From contig CAWDVG010000003.1 in assembly GCA_963805795.1 (NCBI GenBank), positions 67,929-131,928 of the forward strand: DNA of 64,000 nt. Direction: 5' to 3'. The stretch is from CAWARU01 sp963805795. GTDB taxonomy: Bacteria; Pseudomonadota; Gammaproteobacteria; UBA6186; Azoamicaceae. The notes beneath the pieces were generated by a model. It did not search any database. It saw only the letters and a list, made by a program, of their open reading frames with translations, and had not been told where the DNA came from. Below, piece after piece: positions 44,301-55,200 of the stretch. Numbering within the stretch: the stretch's first letter is position 1; each line of letters begins with the position of its first letter. The translations under genes and the position numbers were made by a program.

Positions 44301-46240
44301 GGAATGATGATAAATTGACATCTGAGAAATTTATTACACACCCCAAAACAGGCGAAAGATTGTTTAGAACTGGAGATTTAGGCAAGCTTAAAAAAGATGG
44401 ATATATAGAAATACTAGGGAGAGAAGATAATCAAGTAAAAATTTCTGGGTACCGGATAGATGTGAGCGAGATTAAAAAGGCAATTGAGGAGCTAGACGGT
44501 GTCGATGACGTTCTTGTTGCAGCCTTTGGTGAAAAACTTAACGACAAAAAGCTGCTTGCTTATGTGGTTTGGAAGAAGAAAAAAAATGAGTTCTCAGAAA
44601 TAGAAATGTTAAAATTCAAACAATCTCATGTAAACTTAAGAAAAAATAATTTTTTGCATGAAAAAATCAAGTTGCAATTGCCTGTCTTTACAGAAGAGCG
44701 CATTGCTACTTATTTTAAACGTAAGAGTTATCGATGCTTTATAGACGATGTTATAGACGGCCAAATCATAGAAAAACTCTTTAAATTTCAGGGCTCGAGC
44801 AGGCTAAATACGAATGAGGCTTCATCCAAAAAATTAAGCTTGCCAGAGGCCTTAAATGTTCTTTTTGAAGACCTTTGTGCCTATCAGGATGAAAAATTAG
44901 TTCTACCGAAGTATCGCTACCCTTCTGCTGGAAGCTTATATCCGGTTCAAATATATATCACTATAAATTATCCGCAAGACAAAGATACTAATGGTAGTTA
45001 TTATTATAATTCACATGAGCACGCACTTTACAAAATAAGCAATTATCATACTTTTACTGAAAACGATGTGACTATAAATTTTGTAAGCGATCTTGATGCC
45101 ATTATGCCTATATATGGTGCTTGGTCAGAGCCATTTTGTGAATTAGAATGTGGGTATATCGCTAAGTTACTTGAATCGGCAGGAAACAAGTTAAAGGCAA
45201 AATTAAAGAAAATAACGATAAAGGAAGATGTACTGTCACAATTCCATTGCACGAAGAATAGCAAATACCATTATACGCTAGGAATTGATTTCTTAGATTC
45301 TACCAATTTTGATGCTCCAGACTTAAGTTTACCATCAGACCTTGATATATATATCTACATTAAACCCGATAGGGTAACTCATTATGAGGGTGGACTCTAT
45401 CGCTTTGAAAGTGGAGAGCTAAAATATCACGCTGCATGGCAGCCAAGCGATGAATATTTAAATCAAATTGGCATGTTAGGCGGTACAATGCGTTCAAGTG
45501 CTATCGTCATATTTTTTATTAGCAATAAGAACAATAACTTTGTCGTAGGGAGAGTCTCACAACATTTGATTAGTGAAGCGATAAACTACAATATTGGTAG
45601 TTGTCCTTTAGGTTTTTTTGGAACTAATCTGGGCGGGGTTTTTAGCCAATTACAAGATAAAATTGTACACAGTCTTGTTATGGGAAAAGTATCTGAACAG
45701 CAAATGTATTCTCATGATTATTCTGAAGCAGATAAAAGTCTTTGGAACATGAAAGATTATATTAATAGCAAGTTGAAAGATTTGCTTCCAAAATATATGC
45801 TGCCTGAAAATTATTATGAAATCGATAAAATTCCGTTAAGTGCAAATGGGAAAGTTAATATTAAGGCATTGCCACAGCCTGGAGAAGATAGTAGTGAATA
45901 TAAACAATATATTTCTCCGAGGAATGAAACTGAAAAGAAACTTTCTGCACTGTGGCGCGAAGTCCTTAACTTAAAACAGGTGAGCATCAATGATAATTTC
46001 TTTGAAATTGGGGGGAACTCAATAAAGGTAATAACGTTGCGTAATAAACTCAGTGAAAATTTAGGTTTTACTGTGGATATAATCGATTTGTTCAATTACC
46101 CTACTATTAAGCTATTAGCGACAAGGATTCTTCCAGAAAAGGAGGATATTGCCGTTCCTGAAGTAGAAGATCACTCTGAAAGCATTAATAAACGTAAAAA
46201 GGCAATTAATAGGTTTAGAAAAAAGTATGAAGACGCATAG
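35378..46240 (+). CDS. NRPS-PKS-NRPS giant: docking - C - A - PCP - KS - decayed AT - ACP - ACP - Cy - A(Cys) with Ox - PCP
   Basis: About 3620 aa. A TubC-type docking domain is followed by C (HHIISDQ). The first A reads D-I-W-T-I-A-M-V-H-K, nearest the Thr code but uncertain. PCP and KS (TACSTS, CHGTGTQLGD, NIGHTD) follow, then an AT remnant whose GHSxGE elbow is GLGSER (no Ser), and two near-identical tandem carriers (LGGNSVIAI, LGGNSVTAI). Next is a heterocyclisation domain (FPLTDIQRAYVLGR; motif E2279...D2284...S2287, with Glu replacing the first Asp). The second A has Cys code D-L-Y-N-M-S-L-I-W-K and is split after A8 by an FMN-dependent oxidase (KRKSYRCF; YPSAGSLYPVQ). The last PCP has GGNSIKV. 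This module should form a thiazole. ATG 35378 replaces TTG 35345, which lies inside the previous gene. The next gene overlaps by 14 nt. Confidence 0.93.
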   Translation: MDIAKFIDDLNQKGFSIEIIGSKLSISSQKNISLTAKQKEYIKENQKNIIDFLSKNSAKTSNIRKMESKDILPLSLAQQRLWFINKFYQDGNYAYNMPIAYKIKGQLDVSLLEIAFNRVFKRHDIFRTVFKEDADGNIYQKILPQDLNPAIKIITTELNSGDVDKFLLEESLSRFDLTSGPLIRIHVFNVINADERILLINQHHIISDQWSLDLLFREAGNIYNSLKSGNEIQLPSLDLQYADYVIWEKDFLQHKELLNQFNYWSENLKGYSDLNLISAENRPKFQKNDGTNIFFQIEKETINLLKQYAKAHNATVHMVLLSIFYIVLYRYSGQTDIVIGVPSANRRRPEIENIIGFFVNMLPHRINLNDPTVDELVEFVKGVCLNAYQNQDYPFEYLVEQLKVKRDNSRTPIFQVSFAHYNKTENLNLDGAIVEKKEFNRGTAKYDLNLTFEMDDIHLKGELEFNSSLFSLETVHNMVESYNVILQDAIQNHNCKISSLRLLSQSSYNDIIYKKNQPKINIPRNKAVHQLFQEQVEKTPNHIAVVFGDQQLTYRELNEKTNQLANMLKFKYKNKYQKEIGKNVFIGLHLDRSLETVVAILSVLKSGAGYVPFDVSIPYDRLKFQILDSDCSMVLTKSNKNTNYLSNIKENIMLIDLEEIEEELHKYPSDNLSCTTSGDDPIYIIYTSGSTGKPKGVIQHHHSVRRLFLACEQHFQFTDKDIWALFHSYSFDISVWEMWGAFLYGGKLFVPTYQETRDFQKFYDFLDFHQVTVLTQTPSAFYELEKVDEGSNKKLNHLRYIIFAGELLKIPQLKDWISKYGIDSPKLINMYGITEVSVHATYKKITDDDLKMGVSNIGRPLNDMTAYILDSNLNPLPIGVSGELYMGGNGLAICYLNQPELTKQKFIHNPFASEVDKKNNFNLLLYKTGDVVRWLKNGDLEYLCRNDNQIQLRGFRIELEEIENRLSLHPDIHNAVVLCKERSPLSKDTTQVSDEPSLKYLCAYYTLNEKNNASAKLTSHSLREYMSGLLPDYMVPSYFTQLDNFPLTKNGKIDKAALPNPNFISVEDIVRYTAPSNELEQKLCILWQDLLGLEKVSTRSNFFELGGNSILLIRLVAKIKKEFNLNVSVIDIFTYPNIKSLVDYITGNNEVNVSYKRTNKSTSKSDIAIIGYSGAFSGCDSVEELWKNILNGVDCITRLNIEDASRLGIPKHLLAQKEYVRATGLISDIDKFDADFFGISPAEAKFIDPQTRVFIEHSWKALEEAGYISKRHNIPIGVFAGAGKATYLHQNLSKSSMIQEAGYDWEMDTLSDPRRLASLTSFYLDLQGPSIFLDTACSTSMVAIIEAVIHLQVGLCDLAITGGSTLYFPENFGYLYKNSMVGSPDGVCAPFSKNAGGIVPGSGVGVLVLKRLEDALKDKDRISAVIKGYGINNDGNRKVGYVAPSVQGQKNCILSALDAANIPKESISYIECHGTGTQLGDSIEISTLKEIFGANGPQDQKQFLGSIKANIGHTDTAAGIASFIKVCKMFEAKKIPPQINCEIVNEQLNSENISFNIVKQQQDWTVSQYPRRAGITSLGIGGTNAHIILEEPSEIIQQCNSIHMCEPPTHYLFSISAKSSYSLTQAKSNLLAIIKNSNANDLQNIAYTLHTAREEFSNRCMIVGKDQESIVRVLACETPEEAAFFNENAVINPEKEVTIVFLCTIIGRKCFSINNHLYKIIPFYRQQIDKCRNIIENHLNEKYDSIINQEIYTDLVGFVISYALSELLISWNIKPEYLVGLGSERYLIACISGILSLEEALCAIIKNIEFTEIKAQRLSGSEKIKMIQDEKSFQQLPSSDAIFIDIGLGYHLIDFIKSYKDSHLSSNPLISLIKHEEKACDYEYFLSKIGKLWLQGVRIDWNKFYENQDCRRVSLPTYSFEKKHFWVNSEICSNPEKQAMVQPNNQNAYGKETAQVDFVVNELKALWSKILEIEDININANFFDLGGNSVIAIRLMQFISDSFNVDISINTLFENPTISSFSHFLVDHLTLERPLHLDTHIEQTSTQQGKRISNHALMNQVKTLWSEVFMIRDIDVGSNFFDLGGNSVTAIRLIQRISDHFNIEVSINDLFENPTIHSFSSTLSKNLTTVDSSFKQIVPDVKNAHEPFPLTDIQRAYVLGRQNLYDLGNVATHSYIERDYYDLDIDKVEGIFNKLLIRHPMLRVVFDSNSVTQRILPEVPYYKIEIQHINTLDKKLQETKLNEWREVMSHQVLDITTWPIFDIRCSILPDKIKLHLSFEVLVLDGQSLSILMNEWTRLYNDPAGELPKLDCGFRDCVINYQNLMETQRYIKDKDYWLKRVNTFPPRPNLPLHAHPEKIQSPTFKRCAKYIDIKTWKKFTNKCNSVKPYITPTAALALIYGIVLARWSKSDHLAINMTFFNRLPLHSDIDTVVGDFTSLELLEFNLTELRPLSFFQKALKLQSRLYNDLDHVLFSGVELQREINKISGNYTSVSYPIVFTSLLSLNMQGGAFLSKSLIDDTSNDITQTSQVWLDNKAYLLKQGFVAEWDYVEELFPEGMIESMHECYCKLIEYLADADWNQAELPELLDLKTLELIKSVNASIKNFKENLLHEPFFINAQNTPNKMAVISGTGNLSYQELAIKSNRIANGLKERGVAPNKLVAVIMNKGWEQLAACYGILLSGSAYLPIDPEWPLVRILEVLAQGEVKIILTQNEVMKKLRSEIGLEHNFTCLCVDSESPWNDYSSEQLPRQQGMDDIAYVLFTSGSTGKPKGAVLTHRNVTNTLLDVNDRFHVNSTDAILALSNLTFDLSVYDTFAVLSAGGTIVMPASSKIKDPGSWVPLIIDNKVTLWNTVPMYMRMLVEYTQTLPSDDLRKLQNTLRVVMMSGDWIPLELPNAIKSIFRNVDVNSLGGPTECSIWSITYNIKDIEPTWTSIPYGKALANQKNYVLNDSLEYCPVDVEGHIYFGGVGVGKCYWNDDKLTSEKFITHPKTGERLFRTGDLGKLKKDGYIEILGREDNQVKISGYRIDVSEIKKAIEELDGVDDVLVAAFGEKLNDKKLLAYVVWKKKKNEFSEIEMLKFKQSHVNLRKNNFLHEKIKLQLPVFTEERIATYFKRKSYRCFIDDVIDGQIIEKLFKFQGSSRLNTNEASSKKLSLPEALNVLFEDLCAYQDEKLVLPKYRYPSAGSLYPVQIYITINYPQDKDTNGSYYYNSHEHALYKISNYHTFTENDVTINFVSDLDAIMPIYGAWSEPFCELECGYIAKLLESAGNKLKAKLKKITIKEDVLSQFHCTKNSKYHYTLGIDFLDSTNFDAPDLSLPSDLDIYIYIKPDRVTHYEGGLYRFESGELKYHAAWQPSDEYLNQIGMLGGTMRSSAIVIFFISNKNNNFVVGRVSQHLISEAINYNIGSCPLGFFGTNLGGVFSQLQDKIVHSLVMGKVSEQQMYSHDYSEADKSLWNMKDYINSKLKDLLPKYMLPENYYEIDKIPLSANGKVNIKALPQPGEDSSEYKQYISPRNETEKKLSALWREVLNLKQVSINDNFFEIGGNSIKVITLRNKLSENLGFTVDIIDLFNYPTIKLLATRILPEKEDIAVPEVEDHSESINKRKKAINRFRKKYEDA

Positions 46241-49200
46241 TTTAAACTTAAATGGTTTCGAAATTGCAGTCATAGGTATGTCTGGTCGATTTCCTGGGGC
46301 AAAGAATATCAATGAATACCTTAATAATTTGAAAAATGGCGAATATGGCATTAAATTTTACACAGAAGAGGAATTGCGTGAAAATGGAGTGCCAGAGGAT
46401 ACCATACGTGCCCCGAATTTTGTAAGGGCAAGTGCAGTTATTCCTGACCATGATAAATTTGATCATAAATTTTGGAATTATACCCCTCATCTTGCCAAAA
46501 TTATGAGTGTGGAACACAAAGTGGCGCTAGAAGAAGTTTGGAGCGCGTTTGAAAATGCGGGTTATGATGTAACAAAGTATAAGAAGAAAATTGGGGTTTT
46601 TTTTAGCAGCGGTCTTGTAAACGAAGCATTTAACGAGTATAGAAACACGACAAACCCGTTTGAATTACTATTAGCATCTGGGGCAGATTTTTTATCAACG
46701 CGATTAGCTTACGAGCTTAGTTTAACTGGGCCGGCGTTAAATATCCAAACAGCTTGCTCTTCATCGCTGGTCGCTATTCATTATGCATGTCAGAGCTTAA
46801 TCAATGGTGAGTGCTCCATGGCAGTTGCTGGTGGAATAACGATCGACCCACTCAGAATGGGGTATTTTTACGAGGAAGGCATGATTCATTCAAAAGATGG
46901 ATACTGTAGATCCTTTGATAATGAGTCAACAGGCGCGGTATTTTCAGGTGGTTGCGGGTGTGTGATATTAAAACCTTTGGAAAACGCCTTAAATGATGCG
47001 GACAGAATTGATGCGATCATAAAGGGCTCGGCAGTTAACAATGATGGCAGAAGAAAAATTGGTTTTACGGCACCGAGTGAAGAAGGACAGTTTAAAGTTA
47101 TAACGCAGGCTATAAACATATCTGAAGTCGACGCTAAAGATATTGGTTATATTGAATGTCATGGTTCAGGGACTAAGCTTGGGGATGCCATTGAAATTCA
47201 GGCGTTAACTAGAGCTTTACAAGAGTGTGATAAAGGTAGCAGAGACGCTCAATGTTTGATAGGTTCTGTCAAAAGTAATATGGGCCACGCGCAGGCCGCT
47301 GCAGGTGTTGCAGGGTTCATTAAAGCGGTTCTGTCTATTAAAAATGCGCTTATTTTCCCCAGTTTAAATTATAATAACCCTTCTCCAAAAATTGATTATC
47401 AACAATCACCTTTAACTGTTAATACTAAACTACTGAATTGGGCTCCCAAAAATAATGCTCTACGCGTTGCAGGTGTTAGCTCCTTCGGGGCGGGTGGAAC
47501 AAATGCACATATGATTTTATCAGAAATGCCAGGCCCGGTTATTCAAAAAAATAAAACTCCTTATCCATACAACATTATTTCGTTATCTGCAAAATCTTCA
47601 AAGTCACTGGAAATGATGCGATCCGAATTGGCTAATTTTCTCAAAAAAGGATCGCAAGAGAATCTCGGGGACATAGCAAATATGCTGCATAAATCACGTG
47701 CGGCATTTCAATATCGACATATACTCGTCTGTCCCAGCAATGAAGAAGCGATAAAAAAATTAGAATCTTCTATAAATGACGAATTAATTGATAAAAAAGA
47801 TTATTCTGTATTGAAAAACGAACAAGCTCCAACTATCGTTTTTCTATGTTCTGGCATAGGAGAACATTATTTTAATATGTCAAAAGAGCTTTACGATACA
47901 ATTCCTTATTATCGTGAGCAAGTAGATACGTGTCGCGATTTATTAAAACCATATTTAGAAATAGATTTATTGCATGTGATGTTTGGCGACAGTTTTCATG
48001 ATGAATCTGACAGTTTATTGAAAAAAACTGAATACATGACATCTGCTGTTTTCACCGTAGGGTACGCCACGGCAAAGCTCTTGATGCACTGGGGTGTGGA
48101 TCCTCAGGTATTGATTGGGCATAGTACAGGAGAGTACTTGGCAGCATGTCTCGCTAATGTATTACCACTCAAAGACATGCTGCATCTTGTGGTAAAGAGA
48201 GCGCAAATTATGGATGGCCTACCTAGTGGCGCTATGATTGTAGTCCCACTAACAGAAGAAGAAGTTAGACCCTATTTAAATGAAGACATTTCTATTGCAG
48301 CAACCAATGCTCCTTCTTTTTGTACTTTGTCAGGCAAAGTTGAACCCATTAAAAATCTTGTTGATAAGCTTTTGGATTTAGAAATTGATAGTAAGTACCT
48401 TCCAGTAAAACACGCGTATCATTCTAAAACAATGGAATTAGGTAAAGAACAGTTTCTTAAACTTTTTTCCCAATTTAAATTTCAAGCGCCAACAATACCG
48501 TTCGTGTCGAATTTAACGGGTAAATTTATAACCGATCGGGAAGCAGTTGATCCGTGCTATTGGTATAAACATACCTGCGGATCCGTACATTTTTCTAAGG
48601 GAATACAAAGCTTATTCGATGAGGATTCGATATATATTGAAATTGGCCCAGGAAACAATTTGGTGAGTGCACTATTACAACATCAATCAAAAGAGATTGA
48701 TTTAAGAAACAGAGCATTTAACACGATTAGAGGTAAGAATAAAGACCAGAGCGATTTAGAATATTTTTTTAAGACGATTGGCAAACTTTGGTTGTGTGGT
48801 GTGGAAATAAATTGGAATCAATTTTATAATTATGACTTATTATCCAAGTTAGAGCTTCCCACTTATCCATTTGAAAAAAACGAGTATTTGCAGACACAAA
48901 CTAAAGTCCCCGTTGTGCCTGCATCAAAACAGACTGAAAAATTATTAATAGATGAATGGTTTTATGTTCCATTTTGGAAAAAATCACAATTGAGTAGTGG
49001 CCGAATGGAAATGGTTAACAAAAAAATTCTCGTTTTTACAGACAATTGTGGTGTGGCCGATGTGCTGATTAACTCGCTACAAAGCCATAATGAAGTATAT
49101 AAAGTTAGGCTTGGTACAAGTTACGGGTATGATGAGGAAAATAAAGAATACAAAATTGTAGCAACCGTTAGGAGTGATTATGAAAAAATATTTACAGATC

Positions 49201-52200
49201 TAAGTACCAAAGGAATTATAGTCGATCACATTATTTACCTATGGTTATTAGAAAATAATGATGAACAAAACGTACATGAAGTGACAGAGGAGAGTATTCA
49301 ATATTATCAGGACTTGGGCTTTTATAGTGTGCTTTTTCTTATTCAAGCGATAGGCTTGTCAGCAGTAGGTAATCGTACTCATTTAACAGTGGTTGGTAAC
49401 GGGATATATTCAGTCACGGGTAAAGAAAATTTATTCCCCGAGAAAGCGACCATGCAGGGTTTAATAAAATGTATTCCACAGGAATATTCTAATATTACAA
49501 GTGAATATATTGATGTTGATCTTCTTGAAAGTAACCAGCAAGAATTAACCGAGTTTATTTTAGCAGAGTGTTTAAATAACAGTAACGAAAATCAATTAAT
49601 AGCATATCGAAATTTAGATAGATATATTTTAGAATATAATAATGTTAAGTTGCCAGAATCTCAAGGTATTTCCGACAATTTAAAGCATGAAGGCGCCTAC
49701 CTCATCACTGGAGGGTTAGGAGGCCTCGGTTTTATTTTTGCAGAGTATTTGGCAAAAAATCTGAAGGCAAATCTTATTTTAACTTACCAGGCAGCGCTGC
49801 CGGCAAGAGCTAGTTGGGAAGACTATCTATTAAAGCCCGATTCAGACATTAATACTGTGGAAAAAATTCGTAGAATATTAAAACTAGAAAATTTTGGAAT
49901 TAGAGTCTTCACTATACAAGCAGATGTTTGTAACTATGCGGAAATGCAGCAAGTTAAGTTTTTCACAGGGGAAAATTTTAGTAGACTCTCTGGGATAATT
50001 CACTGCGCAGGGATAACCGCAGGACAATTTATTATTAATAAAAACAAAGAATATAGTGATAACATTTTTGGGCCAAAATTGCAAGGTAGCTTAAATCTAT
50101 TTAAAATTTTTGGTAGTGAAGATATAGATTTTATATTATTTACTTCTTCTATCATTGCGGTCGACTGTTTTATGGGGCAGTCGGATTATTCTGCTGCAAA
50201 TGCATTTCTCGATGCATTTATGTATTACTGCAATAAGAGTGATGTGAGACGAGGGAACAAACCGAAATTTCTTACCGTCAACTGGGATGGTTGGCAAGAA
50301 ATTGGAGCTGCAGAACGCGAACAAGGGAGCACTCTCAAACAAAAGTTGGAAGCGCAAAATTTTAAGGTAAAAAGCATAAACGATTATTTATTTAAAACTC
50401 AGATAACAGATAGTAATTGTCAAGCATATTATTATATTTCGAAATTTTCGCCTTTCGAGCACTGGTTTCTAGGTGAGCATAAATTAGGAGGCGTCCCCAC
50501 GATTCCGGGAACTTTCTATATTGAATTACTAAAAGCTGCGTCAATTTTTTCTGGTTCAAAAAAACCTATTTATATTGAAGAGTTAATGTTTGTTAGTCCA
50601 CTCAGGGTTGGCTTGAAGAAATCCAAAGAAGTCTTCACAGTTTTAAATAAAGTTGATACAGGATTAGAAGCCAAAGTGTTTACTGCTTCAGATGATAGCA
50701 TGGGTCGCAAAATTTGGCATGAACATGTTTCTGGAAAAATTGCGTACTTTGAACAAGGATCTTTGGCCAATAGATCTGAAGAGATAAAAAAGTATATAAA
50801 TCATTTGAAAAGCAAATGCAAAGAAGATTGGGGATACTTAACGCTTATTAATAGTCTTGTTCAGCGTAATATTGATGAAGAAAATCAGGTTTCAAAGTGG
50901 GGCGATAGATGGAATTGCATTAAGCAAGTTAGTACAGGAGAAGACTGTGGGATACTATGGCTGTCATTGCCAGAATCTTTTTCAAATGACAGCAAGATAT
51001 TCGAGTTGCACCCAGCACTATTGGACATTGCAACTTCTGCTATCGCCCGAAAATTTTCAGATGGAGGGAACTACTTACCGTCCTCATATCATGGTATTAC
51101 AATTTTTTCTCCATTACCACAGGAAGTTATATCTTATGTGGAAATGATTAATGTAGATACTCATAATGAGTCTTTGAATTGTAAGGTGGTTATTGCAGAT
51201 ACAGCGGGTAATATTCTTGTTGAAATACAAAAATTCACAATGGCTGCCATCGGTTCTGATAGCACAACAAATAAAGTTGCACAGTTTCAAACCAGAAACC
51301 TTGATTTCATATTTGGTGATAATAAGCTAAAAAATGGGCTAACTCCGTTCGAAGGGTTAGAAGCATTTAAAAGAATCATTCAGGGTGATTTTAGACATGT
51401 CATGGTGTCTACCATTAACTTAGAGGAACGCATCAAAAAAGAGATTGAGATCGAAAGTCCTAAAGAGAATTTCGATGAAATACCCAATCGATTATCTAGT
51501 CCTAGTAAAATAATTCATCATATTTGGAGTAACTTATTTGGTTATGATGAAATAGGCGAGGATGAAAATTTTTTTGAAGTAGGTGGTAATTCATTGCTAG
51601 CAATAACACTTAGAAATCAAATAAATAGGCAATTAAATGTTAAAATAGGTGTTGTTGATATTTTTGCTTATCCTACTATAAAGAAGCTAAGCGCACACCT
51701 ATTTGGGGAACAGACACTATCTGAAAAAAATTATGAAAAACAACCTCTTACTAACGATGAGGCTATCGCAGTCATTGGATATTCGGGGATATTTCCAGGT
51801 AGCGAAGATATAGAGGCATATTGGAGTAATATCATAAATGGTAAAGAGTGCTTATTGCATTTAAGTCGTGATGCTTGTGTGGGATTACGAGTTCCAGCGT
51901 CAGAGCTTAATGACAAAGATTATATAGCATCAGGTGCACTATTTTCTGATATAGAAAAATTTGATGCCCAGTTTTGGAAGCTTTCACCACAAGATGCGTC
52001 TGTTATGGATCCACAAACTCGCTATTTTTTAGAGCATACCTGGAAAGCTCTAGAACATTCCGGTTATATACGACAAAGAAGTAAATTGGCAGTTGGTATT
52101 TTTTGTGGTTCCGGCTGGAGTCAATATCTTGTCAAAAATTTATTTGCTAACCAAGCGATTCTTAATAAAGCGACGGCTTTTGAATTAAATACCCTAGGAG

Positions 52201-55200
52201 ATAAAGACTTTTTGGCTACGCAACTTGCCTATACTTTAGATTTACATGGTCCTGTTATGAACATTGATACGGCATGTTCTACATCGCTGGTGGCGATAGC
52301 TGAAGCTTGTAATAAATTACAATCCATGAAATGTGACCTTGCTATTGCTGGAGGGGTAAATTTACATTCTTCCGATCAATTTGGATATTGTTATAAAGAA
52401 GGAAGTATTTATTCAAAGGATGGATATTGTCGAGTTTTTGATAGCGAGGCTAACGGAACAGTCATCTCCGGTGGGGTAGGGGTAGTCGTATTAAAAAGGC
52501 TATCTCAAGCAAAGAGAGACAATGATAACATTTTAGCAGTCATTAAGGGATATGGGATAAATAATGATGGACGTCGCAAAGTAGGATTCACAGCGCCAAG
52601 TATGCTGGGACAAAAAGACTGCATACTAGAGTCACAGCGATGTGCAGGCATTAGTTCAGATGATATTAGCTATGTTGAGTGTCATGGGACAGGTACTTTG
52701 ATTGGGGATCCAATCGAGGTCCAAGCATTAGCCGAAGTTTTTCGAGAAAACAGAGATGGCCATAGAGTAGCTAAGTGTATACTTGGCTCCGTGAAAGCTA
52801 ATATAGGTCATGCGAATAAGGCGGCGGGCGTAGCCTCCTTTATTAAAGTATGTGAGATGTTAAAAAGAAAAATTATACCGCCATCTATAAATTTTGTTAA
52901 TCCAAATCCAGAGTTAAAACTGGGTGACAGTCCCTTCGAAATAATTACTGAACAAAAGTTCTGGGATATACCAGAAGGGAAACGTCGAATAGCTGGGGTA
53001 AGTTCTTTTGGGATAGGGGGAACCAATGCTCATGTGATTATAGAGGAAGCCCCCTCGCGGGAGGCATCGAGCGATTCTGAAGATACATTTAAATTATTAT
53101 GTCTTTCAGCAAAGAGTAAAGATAGTTTGCATGGTATACAAGAAAAGTTAAGGGAATATCTGCTGAAAAACTCAGAAGTGAACTTGGCTGATTTTGCATA
53201 CACTCTACAAGTAGGGCGAGAATCACTTTCTCATAAATGCCTTATAGTATGCAAAAAAGTAGAGGAAGCTTTAAGGGCTTTTGCTGGGGAGGACGAAGCA
53301 GAGAAATTTTTCGAAGTAAGCGATACTAAGTCACGAAGTTTGATCTTTATGTTTAGTGGCCAGGGTACGCAATATGTTAATATGGGCAAGCAACTTTATA
53401 TCAATAGTGAAATATTTAGAACTACTGTAGATGCATGCGCCAGAATACTGCAATTACATAGCGGCTATGATTTTCGAGACATTTTATATCCAGAAAAAAT
53501 AACTAATAAAGAAGCAGAAGCAAAACTAAATAATACCCGTTTTACACAGGCAATCTTATTTGTCTTTGAATACGCGTTATGTAAGCTATGGGAGTCTTTG
53601 GGTATTAAACCAGCAGGATTAATAGGTCATAGTCTTGGAGAATATGTAGCCGCTTGTATAAGTGGAATTTTTTCACTGGAGGACGCGCTTAAATTAGTAG
53701 ATGCAAGAGGCCGTTTAATTGCTGAGTTGCCACCAGGCGCTATGCTCGCTGTTGGTAGATCTTATGATTCAATTGAGCAGGAAGTTCCTCCCGATGTTTC
53801 ATTGGCAGCGGTTAATACCGTGAACGCCTGCGTATTGTCCGGGCCAAGCGAGGTGATCGTTAAGTTGGCTAAGCAATTTAAGGATCAAGGGGTGTTTTGT
53901 CATATTTTACAGACATCACATGCATTTCATTCGGCAATGATGGAACCCATGTTATCTGGTTTCGAAGAAATTCTAGAAGAGGTCACTTTTAATGAGCCCA
54001 GCGTTCCACTCATATCAAATATAACAGGCAAATGGCTCAAACCAAAAGAGGCACAATGCAAAGAATACTGGTTAAGGCATATTCGTGAAACCGTGAATTT
54101 TAATGGAGGGTTAACAGAGCTATTTAAGAACAAGGATGCAATTTTGTTAGAAATAGGCCCAGGCAATACACTTGCCAATCTTGCTCTACAACATACTGAT
54201 AAAGATAAGTCACATAAAATTTTGTCCTCCCTACCGGCAACAAGAGATGCCGAAAATTCGGAGAAGCACTTTTTCGTGTCACTTGGGAAACTTTGGTTAA
54301 ATGGCTATGAACTTAATTTTGAATCTTTATACCCTAAATCTGAGCACCGAAACAAGATTGCTTTACCTACCTATGTATTTGAAAAACATGCACATTGGAT
54401 AGAACCCGATCAAATACCAACGGTCCAATCTGTACCGCAGCAACAAGTCAAAACACCAATCGACGAATGGTTCTATGTTCCTTCTTGGAAGAGATTACCA
54501 TTCGATAATATTCAAACAAAGCTGGTTGATAAAAAAATCCTCATTTTCAGGGATAATTTTGGCATAGGAGATAAGTTAATTAGCATATTACAATCCCAGA
54601 ATGAAATATATAAAGTTAATTTTGGTGCAACTTATGGATTTAACCCACAAAATAAAGAATATCAGATAACAGCAACACATAAGAGTGATTACGAAAAACT
54701 ATTTACGGATTTAGGTTCTAAACAAATTTTCCCGGATCATGTAATTCATCTATGGTTACTGGAGGCCTATGATGAGCAGGGTGCGCGTGCAATAACCGAA
54801 GAAAGTATTGCTCGTTATCAGGATCTAGGTTTTTTTAGTGTTCTTTTTCTTGTTCAAGCGATAAGTTTATTTCAAATAAGTAACCCGGTTAATTTAACTG
54901 TAATTGGCAGTGGAGTATATTCAGTTACAGGTCAAGAGAGTTTAATCCCTGAAAAGGCGACCATCCAAGGATTGGTAAAGTGCATACCACAAGAATATTC
55001 TAATATTACTAGTAAATACATTGATATTGAATTAAAGGAATGCTATGAGCGGTTAGCTCATCATATAGTGGATGAAATACCTCAATGTAAAAATTCTATT
55101 ATTGCTTTTAGAAATCAATATAAATGGCTAGAAAATTATGAAAACATTCCTTTGCCTGAAGTGAATTTAACTTCTATCCCTCTTAAAGAAGGTGGAACGT

